DNA of 64,000 nt from Pseudomonadales bacterium (GTDB taxonomy: Bacteria > Pseudomonadota > Gammaproteobacteria > Pseudomonadales > Azotimanducaceae), in NCBI GenBank assembly GCA_022827905.1, contig JAJEIQ010000027.1:1-64000 (forward strand). The letters run 5' to 3'. The notes under the pieces are model-generated. The model saw only the letters and a list, made by a program, of their open reading frames with translations. It did no database searches and was not told the DNA's origin. A program made the position numbers and the translations under genes. This document shows, piece after piece, positions 39,189 through 47,329 of this stretch (position 1 is the first letter of the stretch; every line of letters starts with the position of its first letter).

Positions 39189-40229
39189 ATGGACATTCAA
39201 ACCGCCTTGGCGGCGCTGGTGGAGGGAAAGGACATCAGCCAAGGGGACGCTAACGCCGTGTTTCGGCAAGTGATGTCGGGCGAGGCGGAGGCGGCGCAAA
39301 CCGGTGCCCTGCTGACGGCGCTGCGCATGAAGGGCGAAACCCCCGCCGAAGTCGCGGGCGCCGCCGAGGCCATGCGGGCGCTGTCGCTGCGAGTGGAGGT
39401 GGAGGCCGAGCATTTGGTCGATACCTGCGGCACCGGCGGCAGCGGCGCCAAGCTCTTCAACATCTCCACCGCCGCCGGCTTCGTGGCTGCCGCTGCCGGG
39501 GCGCGGGTAGCCAAGCACGGCAACCGCAAGATGACCGGGTTCAGCGGCAGCGCCGACGTGCTCGAAGCCGCCGGTGTGAACTTGGAGTTGACCCCGGCGC
39601 AGATCGCCCACTGCATACGCGAGATCGGCATCGGCTTTCTATTCGCCCAGCGCCACCACGGCGCCATGCGCCACGCGGCGCCGGTGCGCCAGGCGCTCGG
39701 CTTTCGCACCTTGATGAACGTGCTCGGGCCGCTCACCAATCCGGCGGGCGCCCGCCGTCAGGTGATCGGCGTGTTCAGCCCCGATTGGCTGCGGCCGCTG
39801 GCGGAGGTGGCCGAGCGGCTTGGCAGTGAACAGGTGCTCATCGTCCATGCCGGCGGGCTGGATGAATTGGCGATAGACGGCCCGAGCCAGGTTTGCGAGC
39901 TAAAAAATGGGCGCATCGAGCAATACGAAGTGGTTCCCGAGGACCTAGGGCTAGTCCGCCGCGACGCCGCCGGGCTGCGCGCGGATTCCACCGAGTCCAG
40001 CCTGTCGCTGGTGCGTGAATCCCTGACCCAGCCGGACTCCGCGGCGGCGGACATCGTCGCCTTGAACGCCGGCGCTGCCATCTACGCTGCCGGAGTCGCC
40101 CTCAGCCACGCCGCCGGCGTCGAAATGGCGCAGGATGCCATTGCCGCTGGGCTCGCCAAGGAGCGGCTGGACGAGTTGGCGCGGGTCAGCCGCATGATGG
40201 GCCGGGCTGGCGACGACTCGCCTTCATGA
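39189..40229 (+). CDS. trpD: Anthranilate phosphoribosyltransferase
   Basis: A 346-residue enzyme that transfers phosphoribose from PRPP to anthranilate. The fold landmarks are present ([55 protein letters not shown]). Two PRPP-binding segments deviate from the usual form: CGTGGSG (79-86 region) has Ser85 where GTGGDG is typical, and HGNR is followed by KMTG instead of the usual (S/A)xSG/S. ATG 39189 is chosen over an upstream frame that overlaps trpG. It overlaps trpC by 4 bp. Confidence 0.92.
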   Translation: MDIQTALAALVEGKDISQGDANAVFRQVMSGEAEAAQTGALLTALRMKGETPAEVAGAAEAMRALSLRVEVEAEHLVDTCGTGGSGAKLFNISTAAGFVAAAAGARVAKHGNRKMTGFSGSADVLEAAGVNLELTPAQIAHCIREIGIGFLFAQRHHGAMRHAAPVRQALGFRTLMNVLGPLTNPAGARRQVIGVFSPDWLRPLAEVAERLGSEQVLIVHAGGLDELAIDGPSQVCELKNGRIEQYEVVPEDLGLVRRDAAGLRADSTESSLSLVRESLTQPDSAAADIVALNAGAAIYAAGVALSHAAGVEMAQDAIAAGLAKERLDELARVSRMMGRAGDDSPS

Positions 40230-41023
40230 CCATCCTCGACCGCATCATCGCCCACAAGCGCGAGGAGGTGGCCGAACGCCGACGGCAGCGCAGCGTAGCC
40301 GAACTCGAGGCCGAGGCCGATCGGCAATCCGCACCGCGGGGCTTCGCTGCGGCCCTTGATCGCAAGATCGCCGGAGGCCAGCCGGCGGTGATTGCGGAGC
40401 TCAAGAAGGCCTCGCCGAGCAAGGGCCTGATTCGGGCCGGCTACGACCCCGCCGCCATCGCGCCGCAATATGAAGCGGCGGGCGCCGCCTGCCTGTCGGT
40501 GCTGACCGACGAAGCCTTCTTCCAAGGCGCGGACCAGCACTTGCAGGCCGCTCGCGCGGCCTGCTCCCTTGCGGTGCTGCGCAAGGACTTCATGGTGGAC
40601 GGCTATCAAATTCTGGAGTCCCGGGCACTCGGCGCGGACTGCGTGCTGCTGATCGTCGCTGCGCTCGATGCCGCGCAACTCCAGGCGCTTCACCAGCAGG
40701 CGCAAACGTTGGGACTCGATGCGTTGATCGAAGTGCATGATGCCGACGAACTCGAAACAGCGCTCAAGCTGAATCCACGGCTGGTGGGCATCAACAACCG
40801 CAACCTCAAGACCTTCGAGACGCGCTTGGAAACCACCTTGGACCTGCTTGGGCAGATTCCGGATGGCGTCCGGGTGGTGACCGAAAGCGGCTTCCATGAA
40901 AGCAGCCAGGTGCGCATGATGCGCGAACGGGGGGTGGGCGCGTTCCTGGTCGGCGAGGCCTTCATGCGGGCGGAAGATCCCGGTGCCGAGCTTAGATTAT
41001 TGTTCGACAATTCAAAAGGTTAA
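40226..41023 (+). CDS. trpC: Indole-3-glycerol phosphate synthase
   Basis: A 265-residue TIM-barrel enzyme closing the indole ring. Motifs: [14 protein letters not shown] (catalytic Lys), [45 protein letters not shown] and [15 protein letters not shown] 40226 overlaps the trpD stop. It is not fused to TrpF. The trp genes end here; trpF, trpB and trpA are not in the window. Confidence 0.95.
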   Translation: MTILDRIIAHKREEVAERRRQRSVAELEAEADRQSAPRGFAAALDRKIAGGQPAVIAELKKASPSKGLIRAGYDPAAIAPQYEAAGAACLSVLTDEAFFQGADQHLQAARAACSLAVLRKDFMVDGYQILESRALGADCVLLIVAALDAAQLQALHQQAQTLGLDALIEVHDADELETALKLNPRLVGINNRNLKTFETRLETTLDLLGQIPDGVRVVTESGFHESSQVRMMRERGVGAFLVGEAFMRAEDPGAELRLLFDNSKG

Positions 41024-41034
41024 GGGAGGAGCAA

Positions 41035-42003
41035 ATGACCGGCGTTTACCGAATGCACCAAGCGGGCGGACCGGAGGTGATGCAGTGGGAGCAGGACGAT
41101 CTCGGCGACCCCGGCCCCGGTCAGGTCCGCGTTCGCCACACCGCCATCGGGCTGAATTTCATCGACACCTATCACCGCAGCGGCCTGTATCCGCTGCCGC
41201 TGCCGACCCGCTTGGGCGTTGAGGCGGCCGGCGTGGTGGAGGCCGTAGGCGCGGACGCGGACCTAAGTCTTGGCGACCGGGTGGCCTATGCCGGCAATCT
41301 GGGTGCCTACGCGGAAGCGAGCCTGGTGCCGGCCAGCCGGTTGGTGAAGCTGCCCGCTGGGGTGGCCGACGATCAGGTCGCCGCCAGCCTGCTCAAGGGC
41401 CTGACCGCCTGCTACTTGGTCACGCGAACCTTCGCCTTGCGCGCGGAGCATAGCGCCTTGGTGCATGCCGCGGCCGGTGGAGTGGGCCTCATCCTGTGCC
41501 AATGGGCGCGGCACATCGGCGCCACCGTCATCGGCACCGCGGGCAGCGCCGAGAAGGCGGAACTGGCGCGGCGCAACGGGGCCGACCATGTGATCCTGTA
41601 TCGGGAGGAAGATGTGGTGGCGCGGGTGAAGGAACTCACCGACGGCCGGGGCGTCAACGTGGTCTATGACGCGGTGGGCAAGGACACCTACCAAGCCAGC
41701 CTCGATTCGCTGGCGCCCTTGGGCATGTTCGTCAACTACGGCAATGCATCCGGGTTGGCGCCGGCGGTTCAACCCCAGGACCTGATGCAGCGCGGTTCCT
41801 TGTTCTTCACCCGTCCCTCGCTGGCGGCCTACGCGGCCACCCCGGAGGATCAGCAGGCCATGGCCGACCAGCTCTTCCGCCTGATGATGGACGATGCAGT
41901 GGCCATTCACATCAACCAGCGCTATCCGTTGGCGGACTTGGTGCAGGCCCACCGGGACCTCGAAGCTCGCGCCACCACCGGCTCCACCGTCATCGATCCC
42001 TAG
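41035..42003 (+). CDS. NADPH:quinone oxidoreductase, medium-chain
   Basis: A 322-residue QorA-like reductase. The N terminus GGPEVMQWEQ, the segment IGLNFIDTYHRSGLYP and the nucleotide-binding HAAAGGVGLILCQWARHIGA are typical; no catalytic zinc cysteines are present. It reduces quinones one electron at a time or acts on small enones. An excellent AAGGGAGGAG ribosome-binding site precedes ATG 41035. It lies 11 bp after trpC, possibly read-through transcribed. Confidence 0.9.
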   Translation: MTGVYRMHQAGGPEVMQWEQDDLGDPGPGQVRVRHTAIGLNFIDTYHRSGLYPLPLPTRLGVEAAGVVEAVGADADLSLGDRVAYAGNLGAYAEASLVPASRLVKLPAGVADDQVAASLLKGLTACYLVTRTFALRAEHSALVHAAAGGVGLILCQWARHIGATVIGTAGSAEKAELARRNGADHVILYREEDVVARVKELTDGRGVNVVYDAVGKDTYQASLDSLAPLGMFVNYGNASGLAPAVQPQDLMQRGSLFFTRPSLAAYAATPEDQQAMADQLFRLMMDDAVAIHINQRYPLADLVQAHRDLEARATTGSTVIDP

Positions 42004-42024
42004 TCCATAGTTTCGGGAGGCCCC

Positions 42025-43236
42025 ATGGACAGAAACGCTTTCTTCGCCAATGCCCGCAGCGACCTAGACGGGCCGCTGCACGGGGTCAAGGTGGTCGAGG
42101 CCACCACCACCTGGGCCGGCCCCATGGCGGCCTGCGTCCTCGCCGACTTGGGCGCGGACGTGGTGAAGGTGGAACTGCCCGGCGGCGAGGTGGCGCGGCG
42201 CATGCCGCCGCTGCTGCCGGATTCCAAGCTCACGGTGGCCCACGAAACCGTCAACCGCAACAAGCGCAACCTCACCTTGGACCTGCGTCAACCGGCTGGG
42301 CGGGAGGCGTTTATCACGTTGATCGCCTGCACCGACATCTTCATCGAGAACTTTCGTCCCGGCGTGCTAGCGGATTGGAAGCTGGGTTACGACGATCTCA
42401 CCGAGGCCAAGCCGGACCTCATCTACGTGTCGATTTCCGGGTTCGGCCAGTTCGGCACCCTATCCGCGCGGGCCGGCTACGACCCCCTCGCCCAATCCTA
42501 CTGCGGTTGGACGTCGTTGAACGGCGAGCCGGAGGGTGGGCCGACCAAGGCGCCCACTTGGCTCGGCGACGACTTGGCGGGGCTGCACGGCGCCCTTGGC
42601 GCCATGGCGGCGCTGCGTCACCGGGACCAGACCGGTGAAGGGCAGCGCGTCGATGTGGCACTGGTGGACTGCCTCATGTTCCAAAGCAACGGCTATCCCA
42701 CCTCGGGCGCACTCGGCATCCCCCTGGAGCGCTGGGGCAACCAGTTCAATTTGGCCGCGCCCTCCAACAGCTACGCCTGCAGCGACGGGCAGGTCTATGC
42801 CGGGGTGCTGCTCGACTCTCACTGGCAACGCTTGGCGGCACGTCTCGGCCGCGCCGATTTGGCGCATCTGACCACCGCGGAGCGGCTTCCGCGGCGCGAT
42901 GAGCTCAATGCGCTGCTCGGCGACTATTGCGCAGCCCGAACCGCCGCTGAGGTGGTGGCGGATTTTGCCGAAATGGGGCTGCCCGCCACCCGCATCAACA
43001 CCTACGCGGAATTGGCGAAGGAAGCGCACGTCGCCTCCAGGGCGATGCTCACGGACACTGAACTCGCCGACGGCCAAAGCGCCCCCCTGACGGCCCCGCC
43101 GGTGAAGTTCTCCCGCACCCCCACCCGCATCCGCGCCAGGGCGGCGCGCCTGGGCGAGCACAACGAGCAGATCCTCTCCGGCCTGGGTCTGACGTCAGCG
43201 GAAATCGCGGCGCTAACAGACGAAGGTGCTGGCTGA
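42025..43236 (+). CDS. CaiB/BaiF-family (class III) CoA-transferase
   Basis: A 403-residue CoA-transferase that moves CoA between carboxylic acids. The N-terminal GVKVVEATTTWAGPMAACVL, ADLGADVVKVE, NRNKRNLTLDLRQ and the catalytic-aspartate segment WLGDDLAGLHGALGAM fit formyl-CoA/carnitine-type transferases. Substrate cannot be read from sequence. A CGGGAGG ribosome-binding site precedes the start. It follows the quinone reductase by 21 bp. Confidence 0.9.
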   Translation: MDRNAFFANARSDLDGPLHGVKVVEATTTWAGPMAACVLADLGADVVKVELPGGEVARRMPPLLPDSKLTVAHETVNRNKRNLTLDLRQPAGREAFITLIACTDIFIENFRPGVLADWKLGYDDLTEAKPDLIYVSISGFGQFGTLSARAGYDPLAQSYCGWTSLNGEPEGGPTKAPTWLGDDLAGLHGALGAMAALRHRDQTGEGQRVDVALVDCLMFQSNGYPTSGALGIPLERWGNQFNLAAPSNSYACSDGQVYAGVLLDSHWQRLAARLGRADLAHLTTAERLPRRDELNALLGDYCAARTAAEVVADFAEMGLPATRINTYAELAKEAHVASRAMLTDTELADGQSAPLTAPPVKFSRTPTRIRARAARLGEHNEQILSGLGLTSAEIAALTDEGAG

Positions 43237-43248
43237 GCGGTTTGATTA

Positions 43249-43706
43249 GTGACGCGCCCCATGGCTTCGCCGCAGGGAAACACAGAGGTGTTCCGGACCA
43301 AGATCGGGGCGTTCTACGCCGTCTCAGCGATGTTGGTCCTGATGGTCAACGTGGGGGTGCTGCTTGACAATTGGGGCCATGGAACGACGGGGGAGAGCGT
43401 TCTAATGCTGCTCGCCTCGGGCTCCGTGGTCGTCATTATCGTTTGGTGCACCTTTACGAAGTACGTCATTGAAGCCCGCACGTTCTTTGTTCGCTGCGGG
43501 CCATTTCGTTGGCGAATTCCCCTCGCATCCATTGTCAGCCTTGACCAGCTCTGGCGATGGACCGGTTGGAAGTGGCCCACACCAAGGGCCGGGTCATCAT
43601 TTCACCGCATAGGAAGATGGCCTTTGCCGAGGCGCTTAAGCGCGCAGTCGCGTCAGCTGGCGGGCCTGAGCTGGATATCAGCAAGGTGGACGAAAGACGG
43701 ATTTAA
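43249..43706 (+). pseudogene. Frameshifted small membrane protein with PH-like (DUF304-type) domain
   Basis: From GTG 43249 (or ATG 43261) the frame encodes two transmembrane helices (IGAFYAVSAMLVLMVNVGVL; VLMLLASGSVVVIIVWCTF) and the start of a bacterial PH-like domain (FFVRCGPFRWRIPLASIVSLDQL). After about 43550 the frame becomes a Trp/Arg/Ser-rich nonsense-like tail, while another frame from 43557 continues the domain sensibly (MDRLEVAHTKGRVIISPHR ... EALKRAVAS) to TAA at 43706. A frameshift, probably with a small deletion, at 43545-43560 explains this. A sequencing error is also possible. Confidence 0.65.
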
Positions 43707-43834
43707 GCCGAGTTGCCTCAAGTAGAAGCGATCCTCCTTTTCAGAGGCGAAATTGAACGGCTGAGGTGTTGATTATCCGATCTGGGCCGTGGACAATGAG
43801 CTAGATTTGGATCAACCAAAATATAGGTCAACTC

Positions 43835-44098
43835 ATGAAAGTGATGTCCCTGTCGGAAGCCAAAATCAAGCTGAGTGCATTGATAGAGGCAATTGGCGTG
43901 TCAGGCGAGGAAGTCGTCATCACCAAAAACGGAGCACCGGCGGCGGTGCTCGTTTGTCCAAACGAATTCGAAAGCTGGCAGGAAACGGCCGCAATAAAAT
44001 CCGATGCCGAATTGATGGACGAAATCAAAGTAGGGCTACGCAGGTTGAAGGAAAACAAAGCTCGGCTCTACACGCTGGACGAGTTGGTGGGCGAGTGA
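43835..44098 (+). CDS. Phd/YefM-type antitoxin
   Basis: An 87-residue antitoxin. The N-terminal DNA-binding part has MSLSEAKIKLSALIEAI and VVITKNGAPAAVLV, typical of the Phd/YefM fold; the charged C-terminal half (ELMDEIKVGLRRLKENKA) would bind the toxin. It is expected to repress its own promoter in the AT-richer 43707-43834 stretch. The toxin gene follows 24 bp downstream. Confidence 0.88.
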   Translation: MKVMSLSEAKIKLSALIEAIGVSGEEVVITKNGAPAAVLVCPNEFESWQETAAIKSDAELMDEIKVGLRRLKENKARLYTLDELVGE

Positions 44099-44122
44099 CG
44101 CGCAACTCGTTTGGTTTTCCGC

Positions 44123-44395
44123 ATGAGGCTCAAGGTCCCTGAAGAAACAGCCGCGCTGATTCGCCATTCGCATCCCGAGCTGAGGCGTCGAATAAGAGAA
44201 GCGCTACGCACAATTGCTGAAGACCCAACAGTTGGAAAGCCACTGGTGGACGAACTTATGGGATTGCGAAGTTTCCGTTTGGGGAAGATCCGCATTGTCT
44301 ATGCCATCAATGAAGGCGGTGGCATAGACATCGTTGCCATCGGGCCCAGAAAGCGGATCTACGAGGAAACCTATAGGCTCATCAGCCGGAAGTAG
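44123..44395 (+). CDS. RelE/ParE-superfamily toxin
   Basis: A 90-residue small toxin. The core ELRRRIREALRTIAEDPTVG, LRSFRLGKIRIVYAI and the C-terminal IVAIGPRKRIYEE fit RelE/ParE toxins, which cleave mRNA at ribosomes or poison gyrase. ATG 44123 is chosen; a TTG at 44111 is also open. Its partner is the Phd/YefM antitoxin just upstream. Confidence 0.88.
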   Translation: MRLKVPEETAALIRHSHPELRRRIREALRTIAEDPTVGKPLVDELMGLRSFRLGKIRIVYAINEGGGIDIVAIGPRKRIYEETYRLISRK

Positions 44396-44416
44396 TCAGA
44401 ACGCTGCGCACTCCTC

Positions 44417-45436
44417 TCAGGCCGGGTCGGCGATTTTCAGCAGTTGCTTGCCTCGATTTTGGCCCGTGAACAGCCGGGTCAGGGTTTGGGGAATGTTCTC
44501 GAAGCCCTCCTGAATGTCGTTCTGATAGACCAGTTCGCCGGATTGAATCCAACCCATCAGGTCGTTTGCCGCCTGCGCCATGCGGTCGAAGTAGTCGATG
44601 ACGATGAAGCCCTCCATGCGGGCGCGATTGATCACCAGGTTCATCAGGTTGGCCGGGCCGGGCACCGGTTCGGTGGCGTTGTAGCTAGAGATGCCGCCGC
44701 ACAGCACCACCCGGGCGCGCATGTTGATGTGGTTGAGGGCGGCTTCGAGAATACCGCCGGCCACGTTGTCGAAGAACACGTCCACCCGGTTCGGGCAGAG
44801 TTCGCCGATACGGGCGTCCACGTCCTCGCTCTTGTAATCGATGGCGCCGTCGAAGCGGGCCTCGTCGACCAGCCAGGCGCACTTCTCCGGCCCGCCGGCG
44901 ATGCCGATCACCCGACAGCCCTTGATGCGGGCGATCTGCCCGGCCACGGAACCGGTGGCGCCGGCGGCGCCGGACACCAGCACGGTCTCGCCGCTCTGCG
45001 GCTTGCCGAGGTCCAGCAGGCCCCAGTACGCCGTCAGGCCGGTGGTGCCCAAAACGGAGAGCATCAGCTCGGGATCGACGCCGGACGGCAGCTTGGTCAG
45101 TCCCGGCAGTCCTTGGGCGGGCTTGACCACCACGAAGTCCTGCCAACTGCCTAAGGTTTGCACTAGATCTCCGACCGAGAAATCGGGATGGTTGGACTCC
45201 GCCACCTGGCCCACCGATCCCGCCCGCATCGGTTCGCCCAACTGCACTGGTGGCATGTAGCTCTCCCGGTCCTCCATCCAACCCCGCTGGGTGGGATCGA
45301 AGGAGAGGTAGAGATTGCGCATCAGCACCTCGCCGTCGCGGGGGGTGGGAATCGGCACCTCCCGATACTCAAAGTTCTCCGGGCCGACCATGCCGAAGGG
45401 GCGTTTGGCGAGAGTCCATTGGCGATTGGTGTTCAT
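44417..45436 (-). CDS. NADP-dependent oxidoreductase (CurA / 2-alkenal reductase-like)
   Basis: A 339-residue medium-chain reductase. Visible features are the N-terminal ENFEYREVPIPTPRDGEVL, LSFDPTQRGWM, VSGAAGATGSVAGQIARIKG (NADP site), DVFFDNVAGGILEAAL and NRARMEGFIVIDYFDR. It probably reduces alpha,beta-unsaturated aldehydes or ketones. It is related to, but clearly different from, the gene at 5137-6150. It is convergent with the toxin gene. Confidence 0.9.
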   Translation of the reverse strand: MNTNRQWTLAKRPFGMVGPENFEYREVPIPTPRDGEVLMRNLYLSFDPTQRGWMEDRESYMPPVQLGEPMRAGSVGQVAESNHPDFSVGDLVQTLGSWQDFVVVKPAQGLPGLTKLPSGVDPELMLSVLGTTGLTAYWGLLDLGKPQSGETVLVSGAAGATGSVAGQIARIKGCRVIGIAGGPEKCAWLVDEARFDGAIDYKSEDVDARIGELCPNRVDVFFDNVAGGILEAALNHINMRARVVLCGGISSYNATEPVPGPANLMNLVINRARMEGFIVIDYFDRMAQAANDLMGWIQSGELVYQNDIQEGFENIPQTLTRLFTGQNRGKQLLKIADPA

Positions 45437-45493
45437 GGCGTGTCCTTGTGTTGTGCGCAGGCAGGAGTGAAGGCGGCGACTATACCCGAATGG

Positions 45494-46369
45494 TCAGTCG
45501 CCATCCTCCTTCGGCCGTTCGCCGTAGTCGCCCCAAGGCTGGTCCCGGTCGCGGATGGTCTGGCGGAAGCCCTTGTCGGCGAAGTCCTCCACCCAACGAT
45601 AGGCCTCCTCGGTGTGGCGCGTCATGCCGTCGAACAGGGTGCCGAGCAACTGGGTGGTGCGCAGCCCCATGTTTTCGTAGGCCTGGTTGATGAGCAGCTT
45701 GTTGAGCGCGAGCTGATTGGCCGGAATATTGCGGAACAGGCGCGCCTCCGCCTCCACGAACTCAGACAGGGCCTCGGGCTCGACGACTTGGGACACCAAG
45801 CCGATCCGGTAGGCGGTGGCGGCGTCGATGGCGCGCCCGGTGAGCAGGAACTGCTTGGCGTGCTCCAGCTTCAAGCGGTACACCCAGAGCATGGTGGTCG
45901 GGGTGCCGTAGATGCGGCTCGGCGCATAGCCGATGTGGGCGTCGCTGGCCATGTAGAGTTGGTCGCAGCAGAGGATCAGGTCCGTGGCCCCGCCGATGGC
46001 CCAGCCCTTGATCTCCCCCAACACCGGCTTCGGACAATGCCAGATGCGCATGAAGCGGCGCACGTTCTCGCCCATGAAGTGCAGGTCGCGCACCGGATCC
46101 CAGGCGCCGGGCCGAGCGTCGATGTCCGGCGCCCCGTAGGGCGTCTCCCAGTCGCTGCGGTTGGCGGTGAGGTCGTAGCCGGCGGTCAGGGTGTCGCCGA
46201 TGCCGCGCAGCACGACGGCTGAGACGTCCTTGGCTCGGCTCGCCCGGTCGATGCCGTCCTCAATCCCCTGAATGACGCTGTTGGTCAGCGTGTTCTTCTT
46301 CTCCGGTCGATTGATGGCGATGATGGCGATGCCATCGGCTTCTTCGTAGAGGGTCTCGTCTGCGGCCAC
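45494..46369 (-). CDS. Enoyl-CoA hydratase/isomerase (crotonase) family protein
   Basis: A 291-residue crotonase-fold enzyme. The family core is seen in IAIIAINRPEKKNTLTNSVI, VVLRGIGDTLTAGYDL (oxyanion-hole strand) and EIKGWAIGGATDLILCCDQ. The usual catalytic Glu pair of hydratases is not obvious: the second motif reads APSRIYGTPTT, so another crotonase reaction is possible. GTG 46369 is preceded by AGGAG. Neighbours suggest CoA-ester catabolism. Confidence 0.85.
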   Translation of the reverse strand: MAADETLYEEADGIAIIAINRPEKKNTLTNSVIQGIEDGIDRASRAKDVSAVVLRGIGDTLTAGYDLTANRSDWETPYGAPDIDARPGAWDPVRDLHFMGENVRRFMRIWHCPKPVLGEIKGWAIGGATDLILCCDQLYMASDAHIGYAPSRIYGTPTTMLWVYRLKLEHAKQFLLTGRAIDAATAYRIGLVSQVVEPEALSEFVEAEARLFRNIPANQLALNKLLINQAYENMGLRTTQLLGTLFDGMTRHTEEAYRWVEDFADKGFRQTIRDRDQPWGDYGERPKEDGD

Positions 46370-46612
46370 CGTGCGGCGCTCCTGTTGGGGTGGGCTTGGG
46401 ATTGTGGCGGGCGAGTGGGTTGGCGGCAAGCGGTGAGTTCTGCGATCAATGGACCGGGGTGGTGATTTGTTGATTCCCCATACGCACACCGATAGCATCG
46501 CTGAGCGATGGGATGATGAAAGGGGTATCGGCTTGCTCATGCTCTTGCGGTTTCCGCTCTTGCGTATCATTCGCAGGGAGGCGGTCGGGATCATGCCGGG
46601 GTTTGCGCCGTT

Positions 46613-47290
46613 GTGACGGTTCGCGTCGCATCAGTCGCCGTCTTGGTGGTCGCCTTGCTGGCTTCGCTGGGGCTCGGCGCGCGCTGGTACACATACGGGC
46701 ACTTCGATCCAATCCACGCCGCCTTCGCCCTGTTTTTCTCGATCAACCTGCTGATCTGCTATTGGGAGGCCTGTCTGTTCCTGCGCCGGGACTACATCGA
46801 GACGCGGGCGGAGCATTGGCGTGAGCGGCAGCGTGAAACGGGCCGGATTCCCGCCTTCGAGTTTCTTGCCACCAAGATTCCTGTGGCGCGGGTGCTCTCA
46901 CCCACGGTTTGGGCCGACGTGTGGGCCACCTACGCTCAGTATGACGGCGCCTTCGCCGACCGGCGGACATTTGGCTTCAACGTCGACACCGCTAACGGCT
47001 TTGTGACGCTGGTGCCGACGGCGATTCTGTTGGCGGCGTATTCCGTCGGCTTCCTGCCTGCGCTTGTGGCGGGCATGATCGGGCTCATGCTGTTCTGGGT
47101 GTGGACCTACAACACATCCGTGTACTTGGCCAGCTTCTTCATAGCGAAGCGGCATCGGCGCCTCAGTGGACGCGAGTTGGCCTTGGCCGTCGTGGCGGTC
47201 AACTCCCCGTGGATTTTGTTCCCCCTGCTCGGGCTGTACGTCTCCGTTCGCCTGGTTGTGGACGGCGACTACCGCGTCATGGGGCTGTGA
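46613..47290 (+). CDS. Membrane protein of unknown function, possibly EXPERA-like
   Basis: A 225-residue protein with about five hydrophobic segments. I do not recognise a bacterial family with certainty. Its pattern resembles EXPERA-domain proteins such as the sterol Delta8-Delta7 isomerase EBP: a Glu at the end of an early helix (NLLICYWEACLFLRRDY), then a W-x4-Y-x2-YD segment (VWADVWATYAQYDGAF), then a final helix shaped NSPWILFPLLGLYVSVRLV. The sterol operon begins 39 bp downstream on the other strand, tail to tail. If correct it would be a sterol isomerase or sterol-binding protein; this is inference from visual similarity only. Confidence 0.4.
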   Translation: MTVRVASVAVLVVALLASLGLGARWYTYGHFDPIHAAFALFFSINLLICYWEACLFLRRDYIETRAEHWRERQRETGRIPAFEFLATKIPVARVLSPTVWADVWATYAQYDGAFADRRTFGFNVDTANGFVTLVPTAILLAAYSVGFLPALVAGMIGLMLFWVWTYNTSVYLASFFIAKRHRRLSGRELALAVVAVNSPWILFPLLGLYVSVRLVVDGDYRVMGL

Positions 47291-47329
47291 ACCCCCAACC
47301 AGAGCGAGTCAGCGGCGCTTTGACTTGGA

